A DNA stretch of 64,000 nt from Nocardia sp. XZ_19_385 (GTDB lineage Bacteria > Actinomycetota > Actinomycetes > Mycobacteriales > Mycobacteriaceae), in contig NZ_JACVEE010000002.1 in the NCBI RefSeq assembly GCF_015355755.1, forward strand, positions 620,001 through 684,000, read 5' to 3'. Below are positions 33,001-42,203 of the stretch, one piece after another. The position numbers were made by a program, and so were the translations under genes. Numbering within the stretch: the stretch's first letter is position 1; every line of letters starts with the position of its first letter. The notes under the pieces are model-generated. The model was not told where the DNA came from and did not search any database. It saw only the letters and a program-made list of their open reading frames with translations.

Positions 33001-34161
33001 TCAGTAGGACTTCGGCAGGCCCAGCGAGAACTGGGCGACGAAGTTGAGCACCATTTCCCGGCTGACCGGGGCGATCCGGCCGATGCGGGCGGCGGCGAGC
33101 ATGGCGGCCAGGCCGACGTCGCGGGTCAGGCCGGCGCCGCCGTGGGTCTGGATGGCCTGATCGAGGGCCTTGATATTCGCCTCGGCCGCAGCGTATTTCG
33201 CCATGTTCGCGGCTTCGGCCGCGCCCATCTCGTCGCCCGTGTCGTAGAGGGTGGCGGCCTTCTGCATCATCAGCTTGGCCAGTTCCAGTTCGATCTTCAC
33301 CTGGGCCAGCGGATGCGAAATGCCCTGGTGCGCACCGATCGGCGTCTTCCAGACGGTGCGCTCCTTGGCGTACTCGACCGCGCGATCGATGGCGTAGCGC
33401 GCGCCGCCGACCGCCATGGCGGCGCCCATGATGCGCTCCGGGTTGAGACCGGCGAACAGCTGCATGAGCGCGGCGTCCTCGGAACCGACCAGGGCCGACG
33501 CGGGCAGCCGGACATCGTCGAGGAACAGCGTGAACTGGTGATCCGGCTCGATGATGTCCATTTCCTGGGCGGTCTTCTGGAAGCCCTCGGCATCGGTCGG
33601 CACGATGAACAGCGCCGGCTTGAGCTTGCCGGACTTGTGATCCTCGGTCCGGCCGACGATCAGTACCGCCTCGGCCTGGTCCACGCCGGAGATGAAGATC
33701 TTGCGGCCGTTGAGGATCCAGTCGGCACCGTCGCGGCGTGCGGTGGTGGTGATCTGGTGCGAGTTGGACCCGGCGTCGGGTTCGGTGATGCCGAAGACCA
33801 TCTTGCCGGTGCCGTCGGCGAGTTTGGGCAGCCAGTACGACTTCTGCTCGTCGGTGCCGTACTTGGTGATGATGGTGCCGCAGATGGCCGGGGACACCAC
33901 CATCAGCAGCAGACCCGCGCCCTGGGCGGAGAGCTCCTCCTGCACCAGCGCCAGCTCGTACATGCCGGCGCCACCGCCGCCGTACTCCTCGGGCAGGTTG
34001 ACGCCCAGGAAGCCGAGCTTGCCTGCCTCGTCCCACAATTCGTCCAGCGGCTCGCCCTTGCGGGCCTTCGGGAGCACGTAATCGCGGTAGTTGAACTTGG
34101 CAGCCAGGGCGGCCACCGCGGCGCGCAGCGCCTTCTGCTCTTCGGTTTCGATGAAACTCAT
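33001..34161 (-). CDS. Acyl-CoA dehydrogenase (FadE12-like)
   Basis: A 386-residue flavin acyl-CoA dehydrogenase. LGFLGVNLPEEYGGGGAGMY, FGITEPDAGSNSHQITTTA (FAD/substrate binding), NGRKIFISGVDQAEAVLIVG and the C-terminal QTHGGAGLTRDVGLA are characteristic. The catalytic base region is less certain. The ATG at 34161 lies after GAGGAG and two bases from the stop of the biotin carboxylase gene, so the genes are translationally linked. Likely oxidises a branched or terpenoid acyl-CoA such as citronellyl- or isovaleryl-type; which of the two dehydrogenases of the operon does which step cannot be told. Confidence 0.88.
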   Translation of the reverse strand: MSFIETEEQKALRAAVAALAAKFNYRDYVLPKARKGEPLDELWDEAGKLGFLGVNLPEEYGGGGAGMYELALVQEELSAQGAGLLLMVVSPAICGTIITKYGTDEQKSYWLPKLADGTGKMVFGITEPDAGSNSHQITTTARRDGADWILNGRKIFISGVDQAEAVLIVGRTEDHKSGKLKPALFIVPTDAEGFQKTAQEMDIIEPDHQFTLFLDDVRLPASALVGSEDAALMQLFAGLNPERIMGAAMAVGGARYAIDRAVEYAKERTVWKTPIGAHQGISHPLAQVKIELELAKLMMQKAATLYDTGDEMGAAEAANMAKYAAAEANIKALDQAIQTHGGAGLTRDVGLAAMLAAARIGRIAPVSREMVLNFVAQFSLGLPKSY

Positions 34162-34163
34162 TG

Positions 34164-36155
34164 CTACTCCTCGACTTCTGCAGGATCTACCACTGCGAGA
34201 ACGGCTCCGATGTCGACCTGCTGGCCGACGGTGACATTGAGGGCGCTCAGCACGCCGTCGGCGGGGGCGGCGATGGTGTGCTCCATCTTCATCGCCTCCA
34301 GCCACAGGATCGGCTGACCTTGGGTGACCTGGCTGCCGACTTCGGCGCCGAGCCGGATCACGCTGCCCGGCATGGGAGCGAGCAGTGAGCCGGTGGCCAC
34401 CTGGTCGGCCGGGTCGCTGAAACGCGGCAGCTTGCGCACGGCCACCGGGCCCAGGGGTGAATCGACGCAGACGAGATCGCCGTAGCGGGCGATCGTGAAT
34501 TGCCTTCGCACCGGACCACGTTCGCCGGGGACCGCCAGCACGACGCGGTCCGGAGTGGCCTCCAGCACGGCGAGGCCGTCGTGGCCCTCGACGGTGACGG
34601 CGTTGCGGCCGAATCGGTAAGCGACCTCATGGGTTCCGCTGATCCGGCTCTCATAGGACTTGCGCTGCGACTGCGCGGGCAGGTTCCGCCAGCCGCTCGG
34701 CAGGCCGCCCACGACCTTCGCGGTTTTCCGGTTCGCCGCAGCGTCGGCGAGCGCGGCGGCCACGATGGACAGTGCCTCGTCGGCTTCGGCGGCCAAAGGC
34801 GCTGCGAGCGTGTCCAGGCCGTGCGTCGCGAAGAACGCGGTATCGGTGTCACCGGCCAGGAACGCCGGGTGCCGCAGTACCCGCACCAGCAGATCACGGT
34901 TGGTCACCAGGCCGTGGATCTCGGCGCGCTGCAACGCGGCAGCCAGCAATCGTGCTGCCTCGCTGCGGGTTTCGGCGTAGGAAATCACCTTGGCCAGCAT
35001 CGGGTCGTAGTGCACGCCGACGACCGAGCCGTCAACCACACCCGTGTCCAGGCGCACGCCGGGCCGATCGAGCAGATCGAATTCGGTAGCCACCAGCGGG
35101 ATATCGAGGCGGTGCACCGGGCCGCTCTGCGGCTGCCAGTCCTGCGCCGGATCCTCGGCGTAGAGCCGGACCTCGATCGAATGTCCGCGCATGACGGGCG
35201 GTTCGGCGGCCAGGTGGCCGCCCGCGGCGATATCCAGCTGCAGCCGGACGAGATCCAGGCCGGTGGTGCACTCGGTGACCGGATGCTCCACCTGCAGACG
35301 GGTGTTCATCTCCAGGAAGAAGAAGTCACCGGCCTCGTCGGCCAGGAACTCCACGGTGCCCGCGCCGGTGTAGTCGATGGCGCCGGCCGCCAGCCGGGCC
35401 GCCTCGAAGAGCCGCTTGCGCATGCCCGGAATCCGTTGCACCAGTGGCGAAGGCGCTTCCTCAACCACCTTCTGATGACGGCGCTGGATGGAACACTCCC
35501 GTTCACCGACGGCCCAGATGGTGCCGTGCTCGTCGGCCATCACCTGGACTTCGATATGCCGTCCGGTCTCCAGGTAGCGCTCGCAGAACACGGTCGGATC
35601 GCCGAAGGCGGACTCCGCTTCGCGCCGGGCCGCTTCGATCTGCGGTTGCAGGTCGGCGAGCGCACGCACCACCCGCATACCCCGGCCGCCGCCACCGGCC
35701 GAGGCCTTGATCAGCACCGGCAGATGCGCATCGGTGACCTCGGCAGGGTCCAATTCGGCCAGCACCGGGACACCGGCGGCGTCCATCAGCTTCTTGGACG
35801 CGACCTTGGAGCCCATCTGCTCGATCGCCTCGACCGGCGGGCCGATCCAGATCAGGCCCGCCGCCTGGACGGCCTTCGCGAAATCGGCGTTCTCCGAAAG
35901 GAATCCGTAGCCCGGATGGACGGCGTCGGCACCGGCGGCCAGCGCGGCCTCGATGATCAGCTCGCCGCGCAGATAGGTTTCCGCGGGCGTGTTACCCGGA
36001 AGACGCACTGCCGCATCGGCTTCGGCGACATGTGGCGCGGCGGCATCCGCGTCGGAGTACACCGCCACGGTGCCGAGCCCCATGCGACGACAGGTGGCGA
36101 AGACGCGGCGGGCGATCTCGCCACGGTTGGCAACCAGAACACTGGTGATCGTCAT
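34164..36155 (-). CDS. accA2: Acyl-CoA carboxylase alpha subunit: biotin carboxylase with biotin carrier domain (AccA2-like)
   Basis: A 663-residue two-function subunit. The biotin carboxylase part has VLVANRGEIARRVFATCRRM, HPGYGFLSENADFA, KASAGGGGRGMRVV (ATP-grasp glycine loop), FLEMNTRLQVEHPVTE and YDPMLAKVISYAETR. A linker follows, and the C-terminal carrier domain contains WLEAMKMEHTI, with the Lys that receives biotin. It starts at 36155 (GAGG upstream, inside the end of the previous gene) eight bases after the carboxyltransferase stop. It partners the next subunit to carboxylate a beta-methyl enoyl-CoA (methylcrotonyl-CoA or geranyl-CoA type). Symbol is given by cluster layout. Confidence 0.92.
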   Translation of the reverse strand: MTITSVLVANRGEIARRVFATCRRMGLGTVAVYSDADAAAPHVAEADAAVRLPGNTPAETYLRGELIIEAALAAGADAVHPGYGFLSENADFAKAVQAAGLIWIGPPVEAIEQMGSKVASKKLMDAAGVPVLAELDPAEVTDAHLPVLIKASAGGGGRGMRVVRALADLQPQIEAARREAESAFGDPTVFCERYLETGRHIEVQVMADEHGTIWAVGERECSIQRRHQKVVEEAPSPLVQRIPGMRKRLFEAARLAAGAIDYTGAGTVEFLADEAGDFFFLEMNTRLQVEHPVTECTTGLDLVRLQLDIAAGGHLAAEPPVMRGHSIEVRLYAEDPAQDWQPQSGPVHRLDIPLVATEFDLLDRPGVRLDTGVVDGSVVGVHYDPMLAKVISYAETRSEAARLLAAALQRAEIHGLVTNRDLLVRVLRHPAFLAGDTDTAFFATHGLDTLAAPLAAEADEALSIVAAALADAAANRKTAKVVGGLPSGWRNLPAQSQRKSYESRISGTHEVAYRFGRNAVTVEGHDGLAVLEATPDRVVLAVPGERGPVRRQFTIARYGDLVCVDSPLGPVAVRKLPRFSDPADQVATGSLLAPMPGSVIRLGAEVGSQVTQGQPILWLEAMKMEHTIAAPADGVLSALNVTVGQQVDIGAVLAVVDPAEVEE

Positions 36156-36163
36156 ATGCGGCC

Positions 36164-37762
36164 TCACATCCGGAAGACGCCGAAGCCCTCGGCGCCCTTG
36201 ATCGGGGCATTGTGGATGGCGGACATCGCCATTCCCAACACCGTGCGGGTATCGCGCGGATCGATCACGCCGTCGTCGTAGAGCCGGCCGGACATGAACA
36301 TCGGCAGCGATTCGGCCTCGATCTGCGCTTCCACCATGGCGCGCATCCCGGCGTCGGCCTCCTCGTTGAACGGCATGCCCTTCGCCTCGGCGGCGGCGCG
36401 GCCGACGATGGAGATGACTCCGGCCAGCTGCGCACCGCCCATGACGGCGGATTTCGCACTGGGCCAGGCGAAGACGAAGCGCGGGTCGTAGGCGCGCCCG
36501 CACATGCCGTAGTGCCCGGCGCCGTAGGAGGCGCCCATCAGCAGCGAAATGTGCGGCACCTTCGAGTTCGAGACCGCGTTGATCATCATCGCGCCGTGCT
36601 TGATGATGCCCTTCTGCTCGAATTCCTTGCCGACCATGTAGCCGGTGGTGTTGTGCAGGAACAACAGTGGCGTGTTCTTCTGGTTCGCCAGCTGGATGAA
36701 CTGGGTCGCCTTCTGCGATTCCTCGGAGAACAGCACGCCGCGGGCGTTGGCGAGAATGCCGACCGGGTAGCCGTGCAGTTCCGCCCAGCCGGTGACCAGG
36801 CTGCTGCCGTAGAGCGGCTTGAACTCGTCGAAATCGGAGCCGTCGACGACGCGGGCGATGACCTCGCGCGGATCGAACGGGATCTTCAGATCCGACGGGA
36901 CGATGCCGAGCAGTTCCTCCGGGTCGTACAGCGGCTCGATCACCTCGGTACGCGCCCGCGGGCCCTTCTTCTCCCAGTTCAGGCGCTTGATGATCGAGCG
37001 CCCGATCCGGATCGCGTCCTGCTCGTCGGCGGCCAGGTAGTCGGCCAGGCCGGAAACCCGGGCGTGCATATCGGCGCCGCCGAGGGATTCGTCGTCGGAC
37101 TCCTCACCGGTGGCCATCTTCACCAGCGGCGGACCGCCCAGGAACACCTTGGACCGTTCCTTGATCATCACCGTGTAGTCGGACATGCCGGGGATGTAGG
37201 CGCCGCCCGCGGTGGAGTTGCCGAAAACCAGTGCGATAGTGGGAATTCCGGCGGCCGAGAGCCGGGTGAGGTCCCGGAACATGCGCCCGCCGGGCACGAA
37301 AACTTCCTTCTGCGTGGGCAAGTCGGCGCCGCCGGATTCGACGAGGCCGATCACCGGCAGCCGGTTCTCCATGGCGATGTCGTTGATGCGCAGGTTCTTG
37401 CGCAGCGTCCACGGATTCGACGTGCCACCGCGCACCGTGGGATCGGGCGCCACGATGATGCATTCGACGCCCTCGACCACACCGATGCCCGCGATGACGC
37501 TGGCGCCGACGTGGAAGTCGCTGCCCCACGCGGCAAGCGGGCACAGCTCCAGGAACGGCGAGTCCTCGTCGATGAGCAGTTCGATGCGCTCGCGCGCGGT
37601 CAGCTTGCCGCGCTTGCGATGCCGGGCCAGCTTGTCCGGGCCGCCGCCCGCGATCGCCTTGTCGAACTCGGCTTCGATCTCGGTGAGCTTGCCGCTCATC
37701 GCTTCCGCGGCCGCCGCGTACTCCGGCGACGCGCTGTCGAGTGTGCTGCGCAGTGTGGTCAA
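36164..37762 (-). CDS. accD2: Acyl-CoA carboxylase carboxyltransferase subunit (AccD2-like)
   Basis: A 532-residue carboxyltransferase. Signatures: GKLTARERIELLIDEDSPF, NPWTLRKNLRINDIAMENR, LVESGGADLPTQKEVFVPGG, ALVFGNSTAGGAYIPGMSDY, and in the second half FLHNTTGYMVGKEFEQKGII, SLLMGASYGAGHYGMCGRAY and RFVFAWPSAKSAVMGG, which define the methylcrotonyl/geranyl-CoA carboxylase beta type rather than the propionyl-CoA type. The start is taken as the TTG at 37762 that overlaps the upstream stop as TTGA; no ATG or GTG lies near, and the homology-like start LTTLRSTLDSASPEYAAA fits. It precedes the biotin carboxylase gene by eight bases. Confidence 0.9.
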   Translation of the reverse strand: MTTLRSTLDSASPEYAAAAEAMSGKLTEIEAEFDKAIAGGGPDKLARHRKRGKLTARERIELLIDEDSPFLELCPLAAWGSDFHVGASVIAGIGVVEGVECIIVAPDPTVRGGTSNPWTLRKNLRINDIAMENRLPVIGLVESGGADLPTQKEVFVPGGRMFRDLTRLSAAGIPTIALVFGNSTAGGAYIPGMSDYTVMIKERSKVFLGGPPLVKMATGEESDDESLGGADMHARVSGLADYLAADEQDAIRIGRSIIKRLNWEKKGPRARTEVIEPLYDPEELLGIVPSDLKIPFDPREVIARVVDGSDFDEFKPLYGSSLVTGWAELHGYPVGILANARGVLFSEESQKATQFIQLANQKNTPLLFLHNTTGYMVGKEFEQKGIIKHGAMMINAVSNSKVPHISLLMGASYGAGHYGMCGRAYDPRFVFAWPSAKSAVMGGAQLAGVISIVGRAAAEAKGMPFNEEADAGMRAMVEAQIEAESLPMFMSGRLYDDGVIDPRDTRTVLGMAMSAIHNAPIKGAEGFGVFRM

Positions 37763-38907
37763 GACTGGTACCCCAATCGTTTCGCTGCCAATCCGGTCAG
37801 AATTTCGGTGGTGCCGCCGCCGATGCCGATGATCCGGATGTCGCGGTACTGCCGCTCCACCTCGGACTCGCGCATGTAGCCCAGGCCACCGAAGAGCTGC
37901 ACGGCCTGATTGGCCACCCACTCGCCCGCTTCCACGGCGGTGTTCTTGGCGAAGCACACCTCCGCGATCAGATCCGTCTCACCATTGGCCGCGCGCTCCA
38001 CCACATTCCGGGTGTAGACGCGGGCCACATCGGTGCGACGGTGCATCTCGGTGACCGTGTTCTGCACGGCCTGCCGGCTGATCAGCGGGCGGCCGAAGGT
38101 CTCCCGGTTGCGCACCCACTCGAGGGTGAGATCCAGGCAGCGCTGGGCCTGTGCGTACGCCTGCACGGCCAGCCCGACGCGCTCGCTGACGAAGGCGCCC
38201 GCGATCTGGTAGAAGCCCGAGTTCTCCGGTCCGACAAGGTTTTCCACCGGCACCCGGACATCCTGATAGGACAGTTCGGCGGTGTCGGAGGCCAGCCAGC
38301 CCATCTTTTCCAGTTTCCGGCTGACCGTGAAACCCGGCGTGCCCTTCTCCACCACCAGCAGCGAGATCCCGCTCGCGCCCGGCCCGCCCGTGCGTACCGC
38401 GGTGACCACGAAATCGGCGCGCACGCCGGAGGTGATGTAGGTCTTGGCGCCGTTGACGATGTAGTGGTCGCCGTCGCGGCGGGCCGTCGTGGTCAGGTGC
38501 CCCACATCGGAGCCGCCGCCGGGCTCGGTGATCGCCAGCGACCCGATCTTCTCCCCCGCCAGCGTCGGCCGGGCGAAGCGCTCGATCAGATCCTCGTTGC
38601 CCGAGGCGATGATGTGCGGCACGGCGATCCCGCAGGTGAACAGCGAGGCGAACAGGCCACCGGAGGCGCCGGCCTGATGGATCTCCTCGCACACGATCAT
38701 CGCGTCGATACCGTCACCGCCGGAACCGCCGACGGCTTCCGGGAATTGGATGCCCAGCAAGCCGAGCGCCCCGGCCTTCTTGTGCAGCTCGCGCGGGATC
38801 TCACCGTCCCGCTCCCAGCCATCGAGATGCGGAAGGATCTCCCGCTCGACGAAACCTCGTACGGTGGCGCGCAATTCGCGCCGCTCGGGTGAATTCCAGG
38901 GACTCAC
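37759..38907 (-). CDS. Acyl-CoA dehydrogenase (FadE13-like)
   Basis: A 382-residue flavin acyl-CoA dehydrogenase: GALGLLGIQFPEAVGGSGGD, SLAITEPGGGSDVGHLTTTA, NGAKTYITSGVRADFVVTA, and the C-terminal QLFGGLGYMRESEVERQYRD with IGGGTTEILTGLAAKRLGY. The start is the GTG at 38907 overlapping the AtuA-like stop (GTGA), with GGAG five bases before it; it ends overlapping the carboxyltransferase start. Second gene of the operon. It belongs to the same family as citronellyl-CoA and isovaleryl-CoA dehydrogenases. Confidence 0.88.
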   Translation of the reverse strand: MSPWNSPERRELRATVRGFVEREILPHLDGWERDGEIPRELHKKAGALGLLGIQFPEAVGGSGGDGIDAMIVCEEIHQAGASGGLFASLFTCGIAVPHIIASGNEDLIERFARPTLAGEKIGSLAITEPGGGSDVGHLTTTARRDGDHYIVNGAKTYITSGVRADFVVTAVRTGGPGASGISLLVVEKGTPGFTVSRKLEKMGWLASDTAELSYQDVRVPVENLVGPENSGFYQIAGAFVSERVGLAVQAYAQAQRCLDLTLEWVRNRETFGRPLISRQAVQNTVTEMHRRTDVARVYTRNVVERAANGETDLIAEVCFAKNTAVEAGEWVANQAVQLFGGLGYMRESEVERQYRDIRIIGIGGGTTEILTGLAAKRLGYQS

Positions 38908-40628
38908 AGCAACTCCACGGGGATATCGACATGACGGGAGCGCAGCCATTCGCCGAGCCCCTTGGCCTGCGGATCGAAGCGGGCCTGGTAGGCCACGCCC
39001 TTTCCGAGCAGGCCGGAAACAATGAAGTTCACGGCGCGCAGGTTCGGCAGCACATGCCGGGTGACCGGCAGCGGCGCGGTTTCGGGAAGTAGTTCCCGCA
39101 GCCGTTCGACAGTCAGGCTGTGCACCAGCCACCGCCACTGCTCATCGGTCCGTACCCAGACACCGATATTGGCGTCGCCGCCCTTGTCGCCGCTGCGCGC
39201 CAGCACGATCGTGCCGAGCGGTGCGCGGCGAGTCTCGCTCGCAGGCAAGGTGTCCGGAAGCTCAGGTTCCGGAACTGCCTCCAGCGCACGAATTTCCGTC
39301 GCCGGGTCGATCCGGATCCGCGTGCCCGCCGGCAGCACCGCGATATGCGGCACCTCGGCGGCATCGACGAACCCCGGCGTGTACACGCCATACGGCGAGC
39401 CGTTGCCCGGCAACGTCGTAAAGCTGCACCCCGGGTAACTCGCCAGCGCCAGCTCGACCGCCACGCTGGAGAACGCCCGCCCGACCTTGTTCGGATCCGG
39501 ATCCCGCACGACACAGCGCAACAGCGCGCTGGCCTGCTCCTCGGTCTCGGCGTCCGGGCGGTCCAGCCGGGCCAGGGTCCAGTCCAGCTCGGCGGGCCGG
39601 ACCGGGAGCCAGGATTCCAGCTGTCGTTGCGCCAGTTCGGCTTTCGCCTCGATATCGAGGCCGGTGAGGATGAACTCCATCTCGTTGCGGAACCCGCCGA
39701 GAGTATTCAGCGACACCTTCAGTTGCGGCGGCGGGGCCTCGCCGGTCACCCCGCTGATCAGCACCCGATCCCGCGCCTCTTGCGTGAGCTCGATGCTGTC
39801 CAGTCGCGTCGTGACGTCGGGCCCCGCGTATCGCGTGCCCTGGATCTCGTACATGAGCTGTGCCTGCACGGTATCCACGGTGACCGCGCCACCTGTGCCG
39901 TCGTGCTTGGTGATGACACTGCTGCCGTCGGCGCGGATCTCGGCGATCGGGAAGCCGGGCCGCCCGAGGTCGGCGAGCTCCTGGAAGAAAGCGAAGTTTC
40001 CGCCGGTGGCCTGTGTGCCGCATTCGATGACGTGCCCCGCGACCACAGCGCCGGCCAGCTGGTCGTAATCGGTTCGGGCCCAGCCGAAGTGGGCCGCCGC
40101 GGGTCCGAGGACCACCGAGGCGTCGGTGACGCGCCCGGTGACCACGATGTCCGCGCCCGCGTTCAGGCACTCCACGATGCCCCAGGCACCGAGGTAGGCG
40201 TTCGCGGTCAGCGGCTGACCGAGCCCGAGTTCGCCTGCGCGCCCGAGCAAGTCGTCGCCCTCGACGTGCGCGATCTTCGCGTCCAAGCCCAGATCGGCGG
40301 CGACCTTGCGCAGCTTCTCGGCCAGTCCGGCCGGATTCAGCCCGCCGGCGTTGGCGACGATCTGCACATTGCGTTCCAGGGCCAGCTCGAGGCAGTCCTG
40401 CACCTGGCGCACGAAAGTCTTGGCATAGCCGAGGTCGGGGTCCTTCATCCGGTCCCGGCCCAGAATCAGCATCGTCAGTTCGGCGAGGTAATCGCCGGTG
40501 AGCACGTCGAGCTGTCCGCCCTCGAGCATCTCGCGCATGGCGCCGAGCCGGTCACCGTAGAACCCGGAACAGTTGCCGATCCGGATGACATCCGGGTCCG
40601 CGGCCAGATTTCCCATAGCGCCCAGCAT
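38904..40628 (-). CDS. DUF1446 / AtuA-family protein (Rv0976c-like)
   Basis: A 574-residue protein of the DUF1446 family named after AtuA of the acyclic-terpene utilisation operon of Pseudomonas. VIRIGNCSGFYGDRLGAMRE starts the conserved part, then VLTGDYLAELTMLILGRDRM, VQIVANAGGLNPAGLAEKL, VVTGRVTDASVVLGPAAAHFG, GFPIAEIRADGSSVITKHDG and, near the C-terminus, VLARSGDKGGDANIGVWVRT. Its biochemical role is unknown. It is the first gene of the operon. Start uncertain between ATGs at 40628 and 40616; both are shortly after a 16-bp palindrome. Presence of this gene favours a terpenoid or branched-chain substrate over simple leucine breakdown. Confidence 0.85.
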   Translation of the reverse strand: MLGAMGNLAADPDVIRIGNCSGFYGDRLGAMREMLEGGQLDVLTGDYLAELTMLILGRDRMKDPDLGYAKTFVRQVQDCLELALERNVQIVANAGGLNPAGLAEKLRKVAADLGLDAKIAHVEGDDLLGRAGELGLGQPLTANAYLGAWGIVECLNAGADIVVTGRVTDASVVLGPAAAHFGWARTDYDQLAGAVVAGHVIECGTQATGGNFAFFQELADLGRPGFPIAEIRADGSSVITKHDGTGGAVTVDTVQAQLMYEIQGTRYAGPDVTTRLDSIELTQEARDRVLISGVTGEAPPPQLKVSLNTLGGFRNEMEFILTGLDIEAKAELAQRQLESWLPVRPAELDWTLARLDRPDAETEEQASALLRCVVRDPDPNKVGRAFSSVAVELALASYPGCSFTTLPGNGSPYGVYTPGFVDAAEVPHIAVLPAGTRIRIDPATEIRALEAVPEPELPDTLPASETRRAPLGTIVLARSGDKGGDANIGVWVRTDEQWRWLVHSLTVERLRELLPETAPLPVTRHVLPNLRAVNFIVSGLLGKGVAYQARFDPQAKGLGEWLRSRHVDIPVELL

Positions 40629-40649
40629 CACATCCGATCTAGAAAAAAG

Positions 40650-40665
40650 CAAGCACGCGTGCTTG
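40650..40665. promoter_or_regulatory. Perfect 16-bp palindrome before the acyl-CoA carboxylase operon (TetR operator)
   Basis: CAAGCACGCGTGCTTG is fully symmetric and lies 22 bp before the first start codon of the operon in an A-rich stretch. It is the expected site for the TetR protein encoded by the last gene. Confidence 0.75.
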
Positions 40666-40751
40666 TTAAAGATCTATGCAGGTCGGGGCCTAGTTTGCCC
40701 AGGGCTACCCCTGCTGAGGACAACCCGGACGAACCCGGCAGAATCAGCACA

Positions 40752-40910
40752 ATGTCGACCGACGTCTCCGTGATCCTGCTGCTCGCCCTGTCCGGGTTTC
40801 TGGCCGGCGGGGCCTACTCGCTCTGGAAGACCACGCGCCCGCTGGCCATCGTGCTGGCCGTGTGCGCCGTGCTGGCCGCCGGCGGGGCGATCGCCTGGGG
40901 AATCGGCTAA
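40752..40910 (+). CDS. 52-residue two-helix membrane protein
   Basis: A 52-residue protein with two hydrophobic segments, VSVILLLALSGFLAGGAYSL and LAIVLAVCAVLAAGGAIAWG, joined by a short basic loop WKTTRP. A hairpin in the membrane with both ends outside or inside is likely. No strong ribosome binding site is visible before the ATG, but the product is coherent and its stop (TAA) overlaps the stop of the convergent cyclase gene. No family recognised; small membrane proteins like this are conserved in many actinobacteria. Confidence 0.6.
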   Translation: MSTDVSVILLLALSGFLAGGAYSLWKTTRPLAIVLAVCAVLAAGGAIAWGIG

Positions 40911-41884
40911 CCCTCGGACAGGCGGTAGATACGCAGGTCTTCTGGCACACCGCTGAGCGGCGCCGCGAAGAAACTGCGGCGATAGGGCTTCACCGTGTAC
41001 CCCAGCTCGGCCAGCGTCTCCGGCTGCACCGACTTCAGGGTGGCCTCCGAGAGCATGGTGTTGCCGTTGCCGCCCGACTCCATCACGCGGGCCGCGATGG
41101 TGACATCCACGCCTAACCAGTCGCCGCCGATCTCCCGTGGTGAGCCGGTGTGCAAACCGACCCGCATCTGCGGGCGATAGCCGTGCACGTTCACGTTCTC
41201 CAGGTTGCGCTTGGCGTGCGCTGCGGCCCGGACCGCCCGGTCGGCCGAGGTGAACACGGCCATGACGCCGTCGCCCATGCGTTTGACCACGTGACCGCCG
41301 CGATCGGCGATCGGTGGCTCGATCGCCTTGGCGACGCCGCGCAGCAGTTCCAGGGTGGCCTCGTCGCCGGCCGAGAGTGACCAGCGGGAGAACGCCACCA
41401 GGTCGGTGAACATCACAGTTACTTCCGCGCTACCTTTGCCGCGGCCCACGCGCTCCAGCATCGCCTGCCAGACCTGCAGTGCGCCGAAGCCGATCTCCCG
41501 GGCCGCGCTGGGCGTATCGCCGACCAGTTTGTCCGCGGCGCGGGCCACCGCGCGCGGACCGCCGGGGCCCGAAACCGACAGCGGGTCACCGAAAGCCGGG
41601 TCACCGGGTAGCTGTTCGCGCGCTTTACGCAGCATCCCGATGAAGTCGGGGCGCTGGTTCGCCGTGGTCATCAGGGCGGACAGCTGTCCGCGCCGGAAGA
41701 CCGGCCCACCCCGGCGCGGCGGCCGTGGCCCGTCGGACGGTTCGAGCGGTATGACGACTTCAGGCGGAACGCCCCCATTGGCCTCCGGCTCCGGCACGGG
41801 TTCGGTACCGCCGGAAGGTGTATCCCTCACGCCCCGAGCGTAGCTCAGGACTTCTGGCGGGGGCAGGTTACTTCTCCCGGTCAT
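40907..41884 (-). CDS. Class III adenylate/guanylate cyclase
   Basis: A 325-residue protein with a Pro/Gly-rich, likely disordered N-terminus (to about 70), a helical region (DFIGMLRKAREQLPGDPAF through EIGFGALQVWQAMLERVG) and a C-terminal class III cyclase domain. VTVMFTDLVAFSRW carries the first metal Asp, HVVKRMGDGVMAVF the substrate Lys and second Asp (GDG), and GVDVTIAARVME with GNGNTMLSEATL the transition-state region. Soluble; makes cAMP (Lys at the adenine-selecting position suggests ATP). No ribosome binding site is obvious for the ATG at 41884. Confidence 0.85.
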   Translation of the reverse strand: MTGRSNLPPPEVLSYARGVRDTPSGGTEPVPEPEANGGVPPEVVIPLEPSDGPRPPRRGGPVFRRGQLSALMTTANQRPDFIGMLRKAREQLPGDPAFGDPLSVSGPGGPRAVARAADKLVGDTPSAAREIGFGALQVWQAMLERVGRGKGSAEVTVMFTDLVAFSRWSLSAGDEATLELLRGVAKAIEPPIADRGGHVVKRMGDGVMAVFTSADRAVRAAAHAKRNLENVNVHGYRPQMRVGLHTGSPREIGGDWLGVDVTIAARVMESGGNGNTMLSEATLKSVQPETLAELGYTVKPYRRSFFAAPLSGVPEDLRIYRLSEG

Positions 41885-42203
41885 CGTGCCACCCCACTAT
41901 CGCTCGGTGCGGCCACTTCATTGAGCCCGCCGATGGATAACTCGATGATTGCTGTGATTCAGGCTACCGGCGCGGCGACGCGGCAGGGAAGAGATCTGCT
42001 TCACAGCGCCCGAATGGTCCGGTAACCGGTCTGAATAGTCCGGAAAGCGCTACGGCCCGGTAACGGACGAATCCGTACCGGGCCGTAGCGACCACATCGT
42101 CCACCGGGCAGTGGCAGGCGATGTGCCCGGGGCACGCGGACCTCCCGACAAGGTCGCGGCCCCTACCCGAGTGGCGAGGGAAGGCTACCCGGGTGGTCTT
42201 TGC
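41885..42203. other. Intergenic region with terminator, no gene
   Basis: About 320 bp between the ABC permease stop and the cyclase start. It contains the strong hairpin at 42049-42089 and short repeats of CCGGTAACCGGTCT type to its left. I see no reading frame with gene character; the part nearest the cyclase (41885-41990) probably holds its promoter. Confidence 0.6.
42049..42089 (-). terminator. Strong hairpin after the ABC transporter operon
   Basis: GCTACGGCCCGGTA (42049-42062) pairs perfectly with TACCGGGCCGTAGC (42076-42089), and the stem continues CGGA/TCCG past one bulged A to a CGAA tetraloop. It lies about 115 bp after the permease stop. Confidence 0.7.
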
